A stretch of DNA of 64,000 nt, from positions 1,761,145 to 1,825,144 of the forward strand of contig CM030944.1 of the NCBI GenBank assembly GCA_018136815.1, read 5' to 3'. The stretch comes from Isochrysis galbana (lineage: Eukaryota; Haptophyta; Isochrysidales; Isochrysidaceae). A program made the position numbers and the translations under genes. Positions 53,939 to 63,755 of the stretch are shown in pieces. Every line of letters starts with the position of its first letter. Positions within the stretch are counted from its first letter, which is position 1. The notes below the pieces were generated by a model, which saw only the letters and a program-made list of their open reading frames with translations, ran no database searches and had not been told where the DNA came from.

Positions 53939-56881
53939 TTGACAGAACGCCCCCTTAGCGATCTAGATAGACGGCGTTTGGAAGGCCGCATTAGAGCCGA
54001 AGAAACGCTGCAAGCCATCAGGGGCATAGGCCCAGGAAAAAGTGCAGGCCCGGACGGAGTGCCGGCGGAAGTATACAAAGCACACGAAGAACTATCCGCG
54101 CAGATACTTACACAGATGTACAACCTAGCACTCGACAAAGGCACATTGGCGTACACGATGCGCGAGGGCGACATAATACTGCTATACAAAAAAGGCGACG
54201 CGCGGGATCCACGTAACTATAGACCCATCACGCTATTGCAAAGCGACTATAAAATCCTAGCAAAGATCCTAACAAGTAGACTTAGCAAAGTCATAGGCAA
54301 AATAATATCGGAAAACCAGCTCGGCTTCGTACCGAGAAGACTCATCAGCGAAGCCACACACCTTCTCCAGCTAACCAGGGCTTACCTAGATGAGGCCGGA
54401 GATCCTGGACTCCTGTTAGCCCTCGACTGGGAAAAAGCCTTCGACAGGGTAAGCTGGGAATTCTACCATCTTGCCCTCGAACTCCTTAACTTCGGACCCG
54501 ACTTCCGAACACTAGCGAAAGCACTTACGAGTGAAGAAGCCCGGCCAATACGCACGATCAAGACAAACGGCGGGCGTAGCTACCCTTTCACCGTGGGGAG
54601 CGGTATGCCGCAAGGCTGCCCGCTATCTCCACTCACCTTTCTCCTCACCGCGGAAGCGCTCACCCGAGCCATCAACGGAGACGAAGACATAAGCGGAGTC
54701 GAACTCAATGGATACAACCTAAAAATAAGCCAGTTCGCCGACGACACGGCGCTGATAGCACGAGATTATAAAAACCTTCAGAGGTCGTTGCATTGGGTAG
54801 ACTTACACGAGAAAGCTACGGGGGGAAAGACAAACGCAAGCAAATTCCAGGGAATAAGGATGGGATCTCAAAGGCTCCGGAGGCCCCCATGGGACATGCG
54901 AAAGTTTAACTGGATAAGCGACGACGAATACCTAACGATCTTGGGCGTCCCGCTTGGCGCTCCAGAAGCGCTCAAACCATTTTGGTCGAAGCTAGCCGAT
55001 AAAATCGACGACAAGGTGGCAAAATTAACGCCGGCCACCAACTACATGACAATATTCGGAAGAACGTCAGTGGTTAACCACATAATATACGGAATGCCAA
55101 GGTATTGGCTGCAGACGCTGGCCGCGCCGAAATGGTTCCACGCCCGAGTGCAAAAGGCAGCGGACACGGTCCTCTGGTCGAGCCCGCACACGACGAGACA
55201 AAACAGGTGGATAAAATACCCACACTATGCGATATCGCACGAAAAGAGCGCAACCAGGACTATGGGGATAGGACTTCTACATTGGCCGTCCCACGTGAAA
55301 GCTCTCCAGGCCAAGTGGATACTGAACTACCTAAATGCGAGAAAAGCGCTATGGAAGCACGGGCTGGACGCTTGGTTCTGTCGGACGGGACTAGGTAGAG
55401 GAGCGGTCCTCTCCACGATCCCGGTGAAAAACTTAACGAAGAGCATAAGAGGCAACCCAGCGCTCCCGGCCTTCTGGAAAGAAGCCATCACGAACTTCAG
55501 AGACATCGGCGTGAAACCATCCTTCCTTACGCGAGAGGGCGCGCTCTCGCAACCTATCTGGCACAATCTGCACATCCCTCCCCCCGCGATACGCGACCCA
55601 TGGGCGCGATTGTGGGAGTCGCTACACACTAATGTAATACATAACGTATTTAAAGACGGCGCCTTTACGACGCCATACAGCAAAGAGGAATGCTCGGCTT
55701 ATGTCGAGCACCTACCCGACACCTTCACACATGAGGGAAGAACTATCCACAAAAAAGAATTCTTAGAATCATGGGACGCGGTGGTCAGCCACGCGAGAAG
55801 CATACTAGGACAAGCGAAAGAACGCCCGACAGCGGACAAAAAGGACACGGACGACCACGATGGCGGAACCCATCCACACGAGGCGGGAAACACACCAAAT
55901 AGAGAAGTGAGAGTCTCCGAAGACGAGCGCTACATTACCAAAATGAACAACATATGGCTACAAGCCGACACCGACTACCTAGGAGAGATATCCGGCACCG
56001 GAGACGTAACAGACGAGAGTGAAGTCCGGTACTACCACCCACCGGCTAAATGGGAGAATGGGTACAAAGGCCCGAGATTTACGGAATACCCTCTGGCGGA
56101 AGAGTACGCTATAAACAAAGGAAAAGTAGCGCTAGACGCGATCACGGTCTCAGACATCACGAAAGCCACGCTAAAAACAGCCCGAACGAATGCCCCACAA
56201 ACGGCGAAACCCGCATGGGAAAAGAGATTAGACATTACAAAGGAGGAGTGGAAACATATAGCAAGACTATACGCTCTTCCACTGCTAAAACACACCGACA
56301 AACACCCACACTTCAAACACATAACCCACAGGAGAATCGGAACCAGAAACAGATTTGCGGACAGCCGGACGAGTGAATGCAGGTTATGCCAATGCCACCG
56401 CGAAGACTCGTGCCACCTAGCGTGGTGCCCAGCGACGAAGAAAATATTCGAAACCATTGACGCCATAACCAACTACACGCCTTGCCCCAAAAGGTCGCGC
56501 ACGCAAAAGGCAAAGGACAGACTCTTCGCATATCCTAGTGCGGTTACCCCCGACAGCCTAAAATCCTTATACGTAATAGCGTGGAGGTACATCATCAGAG
56601 ACTTCTATAGAGTAAAATATGAGTCGTACGAATTTCACTATATACCAGCACTGGAAGCCACGCTCATAAGATTTTCTACCCTGGTGAGAGGCCGCGCTCC
56701 GCCGAGCCTCTACAACTCGGCGAGGACCGGAAAGGCCGCCCAGGGAAGAAAACCCAAGATCAAAACCCCAAGGGAACTTAGCTCACCGATATTCACGGAG
56801 GACCAAAAGGGTAGATTGAAAATGAGCGACACCCTGAGACAAGTGGCGGAAGCGGTCGGCCTAACAGAGCGGCTAGCCTAA
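53939..56881 (+). CDS. LINE reverse transcriptase ORF
   Basis: 980 residues from TTG 53939; the frame is open from 53765 without ATG, so initiation is unclear (reinitiation or frameshift from ORF1 is possible). Motifs: AGPDGVPAEVYK (36-47), DPRNYRPITLL, ALDWEKAFDRVSW (block A), GMPQGCPLSPLTF (block B), FADDTALIA (block C, 266-274), then ILGVPLG. A CCHC-type finger CRLCQCHREDSCHLAWCP lies at about 814-831. Upstream residues LYSEKKTQRVPELEN resemble the endonuclease-RT linker of APE-type LINEs, but no endonuclease precedes it. The frame is uninterrupted, so the protein may be functional apart from that. Confidence 0.9.
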   Translation: MTERPLSDLDRRRLEGRIRAEETLQAIRGIGPGKSAGPDGVPAEVYKAHEELSAQILTQMYNLALDKGTLAYTMREGDIILLYKKGDARDPRNYRPITLLQSDYKILAKILTSRLSKVIGKIISENQLGFVPRRLISEATHLLQLTRAYLDEAGDPGLLLALDWEKAFDRVSWEFYHLALELLNFGPDFRTLAKALTSEEARPIRTIKTNGGRSYPFTVGSGMPQGCPLSPLTFLLTAEALTRAINGDEDISGVELNGYNLKISQFADDTALIARDYKNLQRSLHWVDLHEKATGGKTNASKFQGIRMGSQRLRRPPWDMRKFNWISDDEYLTILGVPLGAPEALKPFWSKLADKIDDKVAKLTPATNYMTIFGRTSVVNHIIYGMPRYWLQTLAAPKWFHARVQKAADTVLWSSPHTTRQNRWIKYPHYAISHEKSATRTMGIGLLHWPSHVKALQAKWILNYLNARKALWKHGLDAWFCRTGLGRGAVLSTIPVKNLTKSIRGNPALPAFWKEAITNFRDIGVKPSFLTREGALSQPIWHNLHIPPPAIRDPWARLWESLHTNVIHNVFKDGAFTTPYSKEECSAYVEHLPDTFTHEGRTIHKKEFLESWDAVVSHARSILGQAKERPTADKKDTDDHDGGTHPHEAGNTPNREVRVSEDERYITKMNNIWLQADTDYLGEISGTGDVTDESEVRYYHPPAKWENGYKGPRFTEYPLAEEYAINKGKVALDAITVSDITKATLKTARTNAPQTAKPAWEKRLDITKEEWKHIARLYALPLLKHTDKHPHFKHITHRRIGTRNRFADSRTSECRLCQCHREDSCHLAWCPATKKIFETIDAITNYTPCPKRSRTQKAKDRLFAYPSAVTPDSLKSLYVIAWRYIIRDFYRVKYESYEFHYIPALEATLIRFSTLVRGRAPPSLYNSARTGKAAQGRKPKIKTPRELSSPIFTEDQKGRLKMSDTLRQVAEAVGLTERLA

Positions 56882-57219
56882 GACACACCTACAGCCTGCC
56901 TTGAGCCCAACCAGAAGGCGCTAAAACACCGCGCAACACAACGAGCTTCAAGGACGACAAGACGCCCAAACGACCGAAATAAACATAAACAGGCCACCCA
57001 GTGACACAGGAGAAAGGCGAGAACATTCGCTGGGGACAAGTGCACCCGATCCAACCCAACTCCCCCCAACAACCTGAGCCCCTAAGTAGAGCACAAGGGG
57101 AGGAGCCGCAAGGCGGGTAGTGGGGAGCGAGGTGGGAAGGAGCGTGGCTACGAAGATAGATCTCAGTGCCGCGCGCGAGGCGAGAATATTAAAAGGTTTT
57201 TTTTTAGCTTCTTTCTGTC

Positions 57220-57959
57220 TTCCTCTGTTCTTTTTTACTTCTTACGTACTGTTTTTCTTTACTGTTATTCCTTTTGCTTCTGAGACATCGCGAATCCGCG
57301 ACACGCGACACAAAGCAGTCAAAGGTCAAAGGAGGGTACCACGGTACCACTCGCTCCGGATGCCGGATGCCGTCAAGAGGGGGCGAGGGGCAACGGGGCG
57401 GCGGCATCGGATCCCAGCGCTGTGGCTGTGGGGGCGTGCGTGGGGGCATGGGGGCATCGTACCCCCCTTCATTCATCGCGCTGTGCCGTATGCCGACCCT
57501 CCATTTGCCCGCTCGTCACGTGACCGTCACGGTGACGGTGATAGCACTGTGCGCTGTGGCCCTCGTCACCTCTCTGCTCTCTGCACTGCGACCTCCGGAC
57601 TCCGGACTCCGGACTCCGGAGCAACTCGACCGTCGACCGGACGCGCGCGTGTCCGCCGCCGTGTGTGCTGCGGTGCGGCCGGCGGCCACCGCAATGTGCG
57701 CGGGGTGCTCCTCTCTGGAAGCCCCTCTGCGTGATGGTGACGTTGCCCTTCCCGCCCACCTGGCGTCGCGCCAGCCAGCTCTCGCGGACGCTCTGCGCTC
57801 CCCCCCCCCCCCCTTCCCTCCTCCCTCCCCTCCTCCCCCCTCCCCTCCCCCTCCCCTCCGCCCCTCCCGCGCCCAGAAAAAAAAACTTTAGAACCTTAAA
57901 ACACCCGGGGGAGAGGGGGAGGGGGGGGGGGGGGGGAGAGAGGAAGAGAGAGGGAGAGA

Positions 57960-58004
<45 letters not shown>

Positions 58005-58097
58005 GGAAGATCATGGAGAGGGGGAGAGAGAGGCGGGGGAGGAAGCACGGCACGCGAGTTCTTGGCGTGTGTGGCGCGAGGGGGGTGGTGGCGCGCG
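57220..58097. repeat. Intergenic with poly-C and GA tract upstream of anamorsin
   Basis: CCGGACT repeats (about 57594-57620), C-rich runs (57800-57865) and a GA/G tract (57905-58035). No gene is seen; the anamorsin promoter is here. Confidence 0.7.
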
Positions 58098-59177
58098 ATG
58101 TCTCGCGCTCTGCTCGCCGTCTACGGCATGCCTCGTCCCGCGGGCCGCGCGAGCGTGGACGGTGCGCACGCAGACGACCCAGTCTCCCGTCTACCCCCGG
58201 AGAGCTACGACGCCCTCTTCCTCTCCTCCGCGGGCGGCTCTCTCTCTCACGAGGCCGCTTTGGCCAAAGCGGTGAAGCTTCTCTCACCGGGAGGAGCTCT
58301 CGAGCTGGGAGAGGTAGTGTGGCTCTGGCCAAACGGAGGTGTGCCGCCTGCAGAGGTAGCGCCCGCCCTTGCCTGTCTTACCTCCTCGCGACTCGCGGCA
58401 CTGCGCACCGCAGACGCGCTCCGCCGGGCACTCGTACTCTCCGGGCTCACGCCAGTCGGGGGAGTCACCCTCGAGCCGCTCACAGCTGAGCAGCTGCGCG
58501 CAGCGGCCGCCGCAATGTACCCGCAGCTGGCGGAGGCGGCACAGCGTACACCCACCGCCGGTGAGGCCTCCGACGCGCTCCACGCCATCGGAGAGCTTCT
58601 GCGGCCGCATGTTGCGCTCGGAAAGATTGTCGCGAAGAAGCCGTCGTACACGCAGGGCGTCTCCTTCTCCCTCCGCTCTCGAGCGCCCGTCGCACCCCCC
58701 GCGTCATCCGCGCCGAGCCCGGCCAGCGACGTGCTAGATGCATGGGCTGCGGCTGCGCGCGGCACACGCGAGGTTGCAGCAGACATGCTCGTGGACGAGG
58801 ATGATTTGCTCGATGAAGAGGACAGGGAGGCCAAAATCATCGTGCGGCCAGACTGCGACCCTGATGCGGCTGTCAAGCGCCGAGCATGCAAGAATTGTTC
58901 CTGTGGTCTGCGAGAAGAGCTCGAAGCGGCTGATGGCGTGGCGAAGACGGCCCCGAAGTCCGCCTGCGGCAATTGCGGCAAGGGCGACGCTTTTCGATGC
59001 GCTACCTGCCCTCATCGTGGCAAGCCCGCCTTCGAAGAAGGCGAGACGGTCATGCTCGACTCATCCAACTTCATGCCCGTCGATGCCGGCGGGGGGCCTG
59101 CCCAGAAGGTGGACTCCAACGGTGCTCCGGGCGGTCTCGTCAAGCTCGGCGCTGATGACTTAGTAGACGACTTCTGA
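58098..59177 (+). CDS. CIAPIN1: Anamorsin / Dre2 (CIAPIN1), cytosolic Fe-S assembly factor
   Basis: This single-exon gene encodes 359 aa; start ATG 58098 opens MSRALLAVYG. Residues 1-190 form the methyltransferase-like domain (LSPGGALELGEVVW, LVLSGLTPVGG), with no SAM-binding GxGxG. After a linker comes the Fe-S region: Cys253, then C264-x2-C267-x-C269 (CKNCSCG), and the twin CX2C motifs C290-x2-C293 (CGNC) and C301-x2-C304 (CATC) with GDAFRC and PAFEEGE between and after. This is the full anamorsin signature. It accepts electrons from Ndor1/Tah18 at the start of the cytosolic iron-sulfur pathway. The GA tract precedes the start. Confidence 0.95.
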   Translation: MSRALLAVYGMPRPAGRASVDGAHADDPVSRLPPESYDALFLSSAGGSLSHEAALAKAVKLLSPGGALELGEVVWLWPNGGVPPAEVAPALACLTSSRLAALRTADALRRALVLSGLTPVGGVTLEPLTAEQLRAAAAAMYPQLAEAAQRTPTAGEASDALHAIGELLRPHVALGKIVAKKPSYTQGVSFSLRSRAPVAPPASSAPSPASDVLDAWAAAARGTREVAADMLVDEDDLLDEEDREAKIIVRPDCDPDAAVKRRACKNCSCGLREELEAADGVAKTAPKSACGNCGKGDAFRCATCPHRGKPAFEEGETVMLDSSNFMPVDAGGGPAQKVDSNGAPGGLVKLGADDLVDDF

Positions 59178-59950
59178 CATCCCATAATGGCGGCTAGGTC
59201 CTGACCTGTTGTGCAGCGTGTTTGTGTAGGTCGTGCTCTGCGTGTTTTTCGGTCCTTCGGTGAAGTGAACCGCGATTTTTCTCGGGTGTGGGCTGTTCAA
59301 TGCAGCGCGAAAGGAGCAGCAGAGCCGAGCCATGGACGACGCACAGCACTACTACTCGGTGAATTTCGTGTTTTCAACAATGACGGACCATTGGTTTCTA
59401 GCCAGCCTTTTCAGGTACGAGCGCTTTGTCACCATGCCCTTTGGGCGATATGGTGCTGTCCTTTAGAGCAACGAATGCAAGGTGCACAATGTAAGGTTAG
59501 GAATATGCGAGTATTGTCAGTGCATGAGAGAGATCTCTGCCGCTTGTTTGTCCCCCGCCCCTGAGCCGATGTGGACATGGGGCAGGCGGCCTTGCACACG
59601 TGTACGGCTCGTGCAGCCCTTGATTGATCATTATCCGTTGTGTGCTCTTATTCTTGTCTTGATATGACTCACTGCCTTCAAAAAAAAATCTGAAGATTCA
59701 GGGCTACACACCTACTACTGTCCGGTACCTACCACCTTTCTACCGACATCGCCCTTGCATCGCTACGCTCCACGCTTGCGTACCTTCCCCCCTTCCCCTT
59801 CTTTCCTTTGTCTTCGGTGCTTCCGGGGGCTCCGGCCGCCAGGGCTGCACTGACTACCCTGGACCCGGTTCAGGGTGTGGGGGTCGGGCAGGCCTTTCGG
59901 TCGCTTCTTGTTGTTGACTTGGGTTGTGTCATACCTTTTTTTCATTTTTC
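59178..59950. other. Intergenic, no gene seen
   Basis: 3' flank of the anamorsin gene and unique sequence. CTACTAC...GACATCGCCCTT at about 59710-59755 resembles 43595-43660, a short diverged repeat. Confidence 0.45.
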
Positions 59951-60356
59951 AACTAAGTTTATACTTGGTTGCGATGGAGCGCGCCTGCGTCCGGCGTGAC
60001 TGCCCTCTCGCTCCGGGCCCCCCGGCCCCCGGCCCGAGGGCGGCCCCCCTGCCCCCATGGACCAGTCGCTGGCGAAGCGGCCGCGTCCACCTTCAGAGGC
60101 CGAGCAGGTGCGTGCGACCCGGGTCGCGCCATACGGCCCGTGGCCCCGGCCGCAGCACCCACAGCAGCCATGCTGGCCTCCCCCATGGGAGACAGCAGAC
60201 GTGCAGACCACAAGGAGACAGGCCGTCAGGCGGACAAGACCAACACTCCACTAGGCATGCCTTATGGCAGAGGCCCCTCTCACCCTGCCCAGGGTCGCGC
60301 CGCCTCGGCGGCGCGGCCCATGGCCGGGTGGCCCTCATGGGCACAACTCATTGACA
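59951..60356 (+). mobile_element. LINE 5' head copy, lacking the rest
   Basis: AACTAAGTTTATACTTGG and the following ATGGAGCGCGCC (59973) match the LINE start at 52741-52775, and similarity continues through GGCGAAGCGGCCGCGTCC, CCATGCTGGC, CCCCCATGG and CTCGGCGGCGCGGCCC to about 60356 (LINE 53110). It then stops. The ORF1 frame is broken. Heads without bodies are unusual, because LINE copies normally lose their 5' end. Confidence 0.75.
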
Positions 60357-60429
60357 GCGGGGCCGCTCGGCGAGCGGCGAGCGGAGGCGAAAATCCTCAT
60401 TCCTGATCCTGCCCGGCGCACGGCGTGTG

Positions 60430-60592
60430 ACGAGCCTACTGTTAAAATATGATGATGATTATTTTTATTTAACCACATTTAATAGTTTTGCACCTGCATC
60501 ATTAAAATCAATATTTAACTGCAAATAAACTAATAAATGTAACATTTTAGTTGAATTTATATAAAAAGGAAAAGAAAATTAAAAAATTATGC
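60430..60592. other. AT-rich island
   Basis: About 160 bases of very AT-rich DNA (ATGATGATG, TAATAAATG, AAAAATT runs) in otherwise GC-rich surroundings. It follows the LINE head and has no long frame. It may be a retroposon tail or an insertion from organelle DNA; the sequence does not decide. Confidence 0.6.
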
Positions 60593-61730
60593 GTTCCTCT
60601 ATCTCTTTCGACGAAACGCGACCTTATAGTGTAGGCGGCCACTCCATGCCCATGCCGCCCTCCGTCATTTCCTTTCTTAAATCACCCCGTCAGCCCAGCA
60701 CGCGTGCCACGCAAACTCGTGCGGGCGCGCGCACGCAGCCCGCATGCGAGCACACATGCATAATACACGCATACTCTGTCGGCCTAACACTGACGACTCT
60801 TGCGGCGCACTACCGACGACTATAACTCGGTCACACACAAAGCACCACGACAGGACCATGCGAGCGGCACTGCCATCAGCCAACACACCGAACTCCATGG
60901 CAATGCATCACGACACAAGACACGACGCACAAACGCATGCTCAAGCCACGCAATTCATCAGGCTAGATGGGGCTCGCTAATGGACAGATTGTCCCGGCGC
61001 GCCCACACGCAACTTGACATAGCCCGTGGGGGGCGCCTCGCCTCGCCCGACCGGCGTACGTCTGCCTCAAGTGTCGATCGACGAGACCACAAGACAGCTC
61101 GCAGCTGCGATGCAACCACCGTGTTCCGGACGCATACCGACTCACAGCTTGCTTGGCGCAGGCTGGGTGTTCTTCACACGAACAGTTGATGAGCTTAACG
61201 CAAGCTTCTGCATAGCTGGATTCGATGGCACACGATGGCCTAAGCTCGAGACGACATATTTCTACGCTGTGAATCCTATATGAACGTGCGCATGCGATGC
61301 ACACGATTCACGGGCTCATTGCTCATACGCCTCCTGAGGGCCGTTTGAAGGCCGCATCGAACCAGGAACAGTGGTGACGTGCACGGACGCCACTTGATTC
61401 ATTCCATGGCAGGAGACTCGCGCACGTGCACGCACACCCTGGCCCTAAGCATTGCGTGCCTGCGGTGTGGCCCGGTGGCCTTCCCTCAAGCGCACCTAGT
61501 GGCGTCTCTCACCGGCGCGGCGCTTGTGCAATCACTTGCAAAGCGGGCGCCGTCCGGACTCCATACTAGCGCGACCGACTCAATTCGGACATTTCGATAT
61601 CCGCATGGCGTTGTGCGGCGTTGATACTCACGACCGGCGCTCGGTATCTCATCCTTGATCGCTGCTCAATCATGCAAGATACATCCGAATAGCGCGTTGG
61701 AAGCCGTGCACTTGTCCCCTCGGCGAGCTC
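60593..61730. other. Intergenic, no gene seen
   Basis: No supported exon on either strand; 3' flank of the PYM gene at the right. Confidence 0.45.
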
Positions 61731-62912
61731 TTACAATTTCATGTTGGCCATGCCCTCGAGGAGGGCGAGCTCGTCTACCGTTGCTTGCTTGTGGTCAATC
61801 TTCTCTTGTTGATCTAATAGCACGGGGGGCGTAGGGGGGGATGCGAGAGTTACTGCGATAGAGACGACAGAGTCCGAGTGAGCCGAGTCCATCTTGCAAA
61901 GCCCACGAGTATGGAGAGATGTGCGAGACAAAACGATATTATTGCTCCATGGTCACGGGATGCAAGGCGGGGGAGATTCAGGAAGAACAGCAGTCAAGAC
62001 TGCCATACAGACTGAGTCAGGCTAGCGCGTCAGCACTCCCCGCAAATATGCGCACGCACGACTGATGGCCACAGCGGTCCTTCACCCACATCGCCACCAT
62101 CAAGAACGGGAGGGGCAGAGAGCGGCTCACCTTGATTGAGTGGTTCTCCTGTCTTGGCCTTGGCCTCGAGCTCCTCAATCTGCCTCAGCTTCTTCTTGAG
62201 ATTCTTGACTTTTTTGGTGATGTCTACATCGCCAAGTGCTTCCCACTTGGCCACCTCGGCTGCAGGGTCAGCAGGCGAGCCGGTCATGGTGCCCATCCGG
62301 AACGCATCGAGGCGTCGGGCGAGCTCTCAGCTGCGTCTTGCTGGCGCACATTGAAAGGCGTTCCGCAGTCTGGCGAGGCGGATTGTCCAGGAGGGGCTAG
62401 CATGCCACGGCAAGTCTACGATGGCGCTTACCCTCAATCTTCTCCTTAGAGGCAACCTTCGCTGTCTGGTCCGGGTTAAGCGTCGCGCCGTTCATCAGCT
62501 TCTCCTCGAGCTCATCGATCTGCCTCAGCCTCTTGCGGAGCATTTTGAGTTTCTTCTCGACCTCGCTAGGTTCCCCCGCACCCTCAGCGGCTGGCGGCCC
62601 CGGCTGTGCCGCTGGCGTGGCCTCTCCGTTGAGCGACGGTGCAGACTCGTCCGCGCCCTTATCATCTGCCTTCTTGCATCGCTCACGCTCGTTGCGCCGC
62701 TTGTTCTTAGCTGCAGTTTTGGAGAGCGGCTTGGCCTCGAGGATGGCGGGATCGGGCTCTGCGCCTGGGATACCTGCAGGCTCGTCTGACTTCCACTTGT
62801 CAGAGTACTTAACCTGCTCCTCTGGCGGCACGTACCCCTTGCGCACGCGCACCGCCGGCCGGAGCGTGCCGTCGGGCCGCCGTGAGCGCACGAGCTCCTC
62901 CGAGTCAGCCAT
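61731..62912 (-). CDS. PYM1: PYM (partner of Y14-Mago), exon junction complex disassembly factor
   Basis: Three exons, 62912-62432, 62259-62131 and 61813-61731, with GT-AG introns in phase 1 (GAGG|gtaagc ... ctgcag|CC and CAAG|gtgagc ... attag|AT), give 230 aa. The N-terminus is the Mago-Y14 binding region: SRRPDGTLRPAVRVRKGYVPPEEQ. A Lys-rich SKTAAKNKRRNERE stretch follows, as in PYM. The C-terminal coil LKMLRKRLRQIDELEEK-GATLNPDQ is repeated in exons 2-3 as VKNLKKKLRQIEELEAK-GEPLNQDQQEKI, ending DELALLEG. Animal PYM has one such segment. PYM binds ribosomes and strips the EJC from translated mRNA. The start is next to a purine tract (CT on the coding strand). Confidence 0.9.
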
Positions 62913-63337
62913 TGGGAGAGAGAGATGGAGGGAGAGGGGGGGAGGGAGGGAGGGGGGGAGGGAGGGGGAGGAGGAGGAGGGGGGGGAGCAAGAAGGGGTG
63001 TAGTGGTGGGGTTGGTGCGGGTGTGGGTGTGGGCAGGCAGCTGCAGGAGAGAAGGGAGAGAGGGAAGAAGGGGAGGGCAGAGGGGAGAGCGCGCGCGGCG
63101 GCGGCAGGGCGGGGGGGGGCGGGGGCGGGGCGGGGGGCGGGGGGGGGAAAGAGTGAAGGGCGGCGGCGCGGGGGGGGGGAAGGCATTCGTACCGGAGGGG
63201 GGGGAGGGGGGGGGCGATCCCTATTATGATGAGTCGAGCTAAGATAATACGTAGTAAATAGTAAATAATAACCCATCATTTACAGTATGGGTGCACCATT
63301 AAGAAAACAAGACTCAAAAGCTTCTCAAGCTTTCTTG
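62913..63337. repeat. GGA/G-rich tract upstream of PYM
   Basis: GGGA-type repeats about 62914-62995 and G runs to about 63215, then an AT-richer segment. Long Gly/Arg frames are repeat artefacts. Confidence 0.75.
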
Positions 63338-63362
63338 CCCCCACCGGGCTCCGCCCGGTGGG
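63338..63362. repeat. Perfect GC hairpin followed by T-rich DNA
   Basis: CCACCGGGC-TCC-GCCCGGTGG, with flanking CC/GG, then GTTCTTATTT. It looks like a rho-independent terminator but is in a eukaryotic context with no gene ending at it; its role is unknown. Confidence 0.6.
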
Positions 63363-63755
63363 TTCTTATTTGAGGTTTCTTAGGGGCGGGGTGGGGTGGG
63401 GGTTTCCTATTTCTTGCGGAGACAAAAGTCGAGTGCGCGGGCCAACCCCGCAGCCAAATGGCAAATGGCAAATGGTGGGTGTTTGTGGAGCCAGTGTCCC
63501 GTGTTGAGGATGGAGCGGGTGAGGAGAGTGGCAATGAGAGCGCGGACAATGCACTGGAGTTGGAGCGTACCCTGGGACGCCTGGCTGGCCTACTTGCGAG
63601 TGACAGCGAGAGCGAGAGCGAGAGCTAGTGATGAGTGATGGTGAATAGTGAATAGTGCACATGCCACAGCATGTATGTATGTATTATAGTATGTATATAT
63701 GTCACCCAGCCGTATCACAGCCACAGCCTTACGCCTTACACAGCCCATCACAAGG
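63363..63755. other. Intergenic, GTATGTAT microsatellite
   Basis: ATGTATGTATGTATTATAGTATG at about 63672-63705 and GCGAGA repeats near 63610. No gene is seen. Confidence 0.5.

Larger units (their letters stand above)
52726..57219 (+). mobile_element. Full-length LINE with perfect 15-bp target site duplication
   Basis: TAGCTTCTTTCTGTC is present at 52726-52740 and 57205-57219, flanking a 4464-bp element (52741-57204). The 5' end AACTAAGTTTATACTTGG recurs at 59951, which fixes it as the true start. The 3' end is GAATATTAAAAGG plus T9. It carries ORF1 (52764) and a long reverse transcriptase ORF (to 56881), about 320 bp of 3' UTR, and no poly-A. Exact flanking repeats imply a recent insertion. 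No apurinic endonuclease is visible between the ORFs. Confidence 0.93.

Noticed and set aside
63338-63362. Rho-independent terminator
   Set aside because: Structure fits, but the context is eukaryotic and no transcript is seen to end there.
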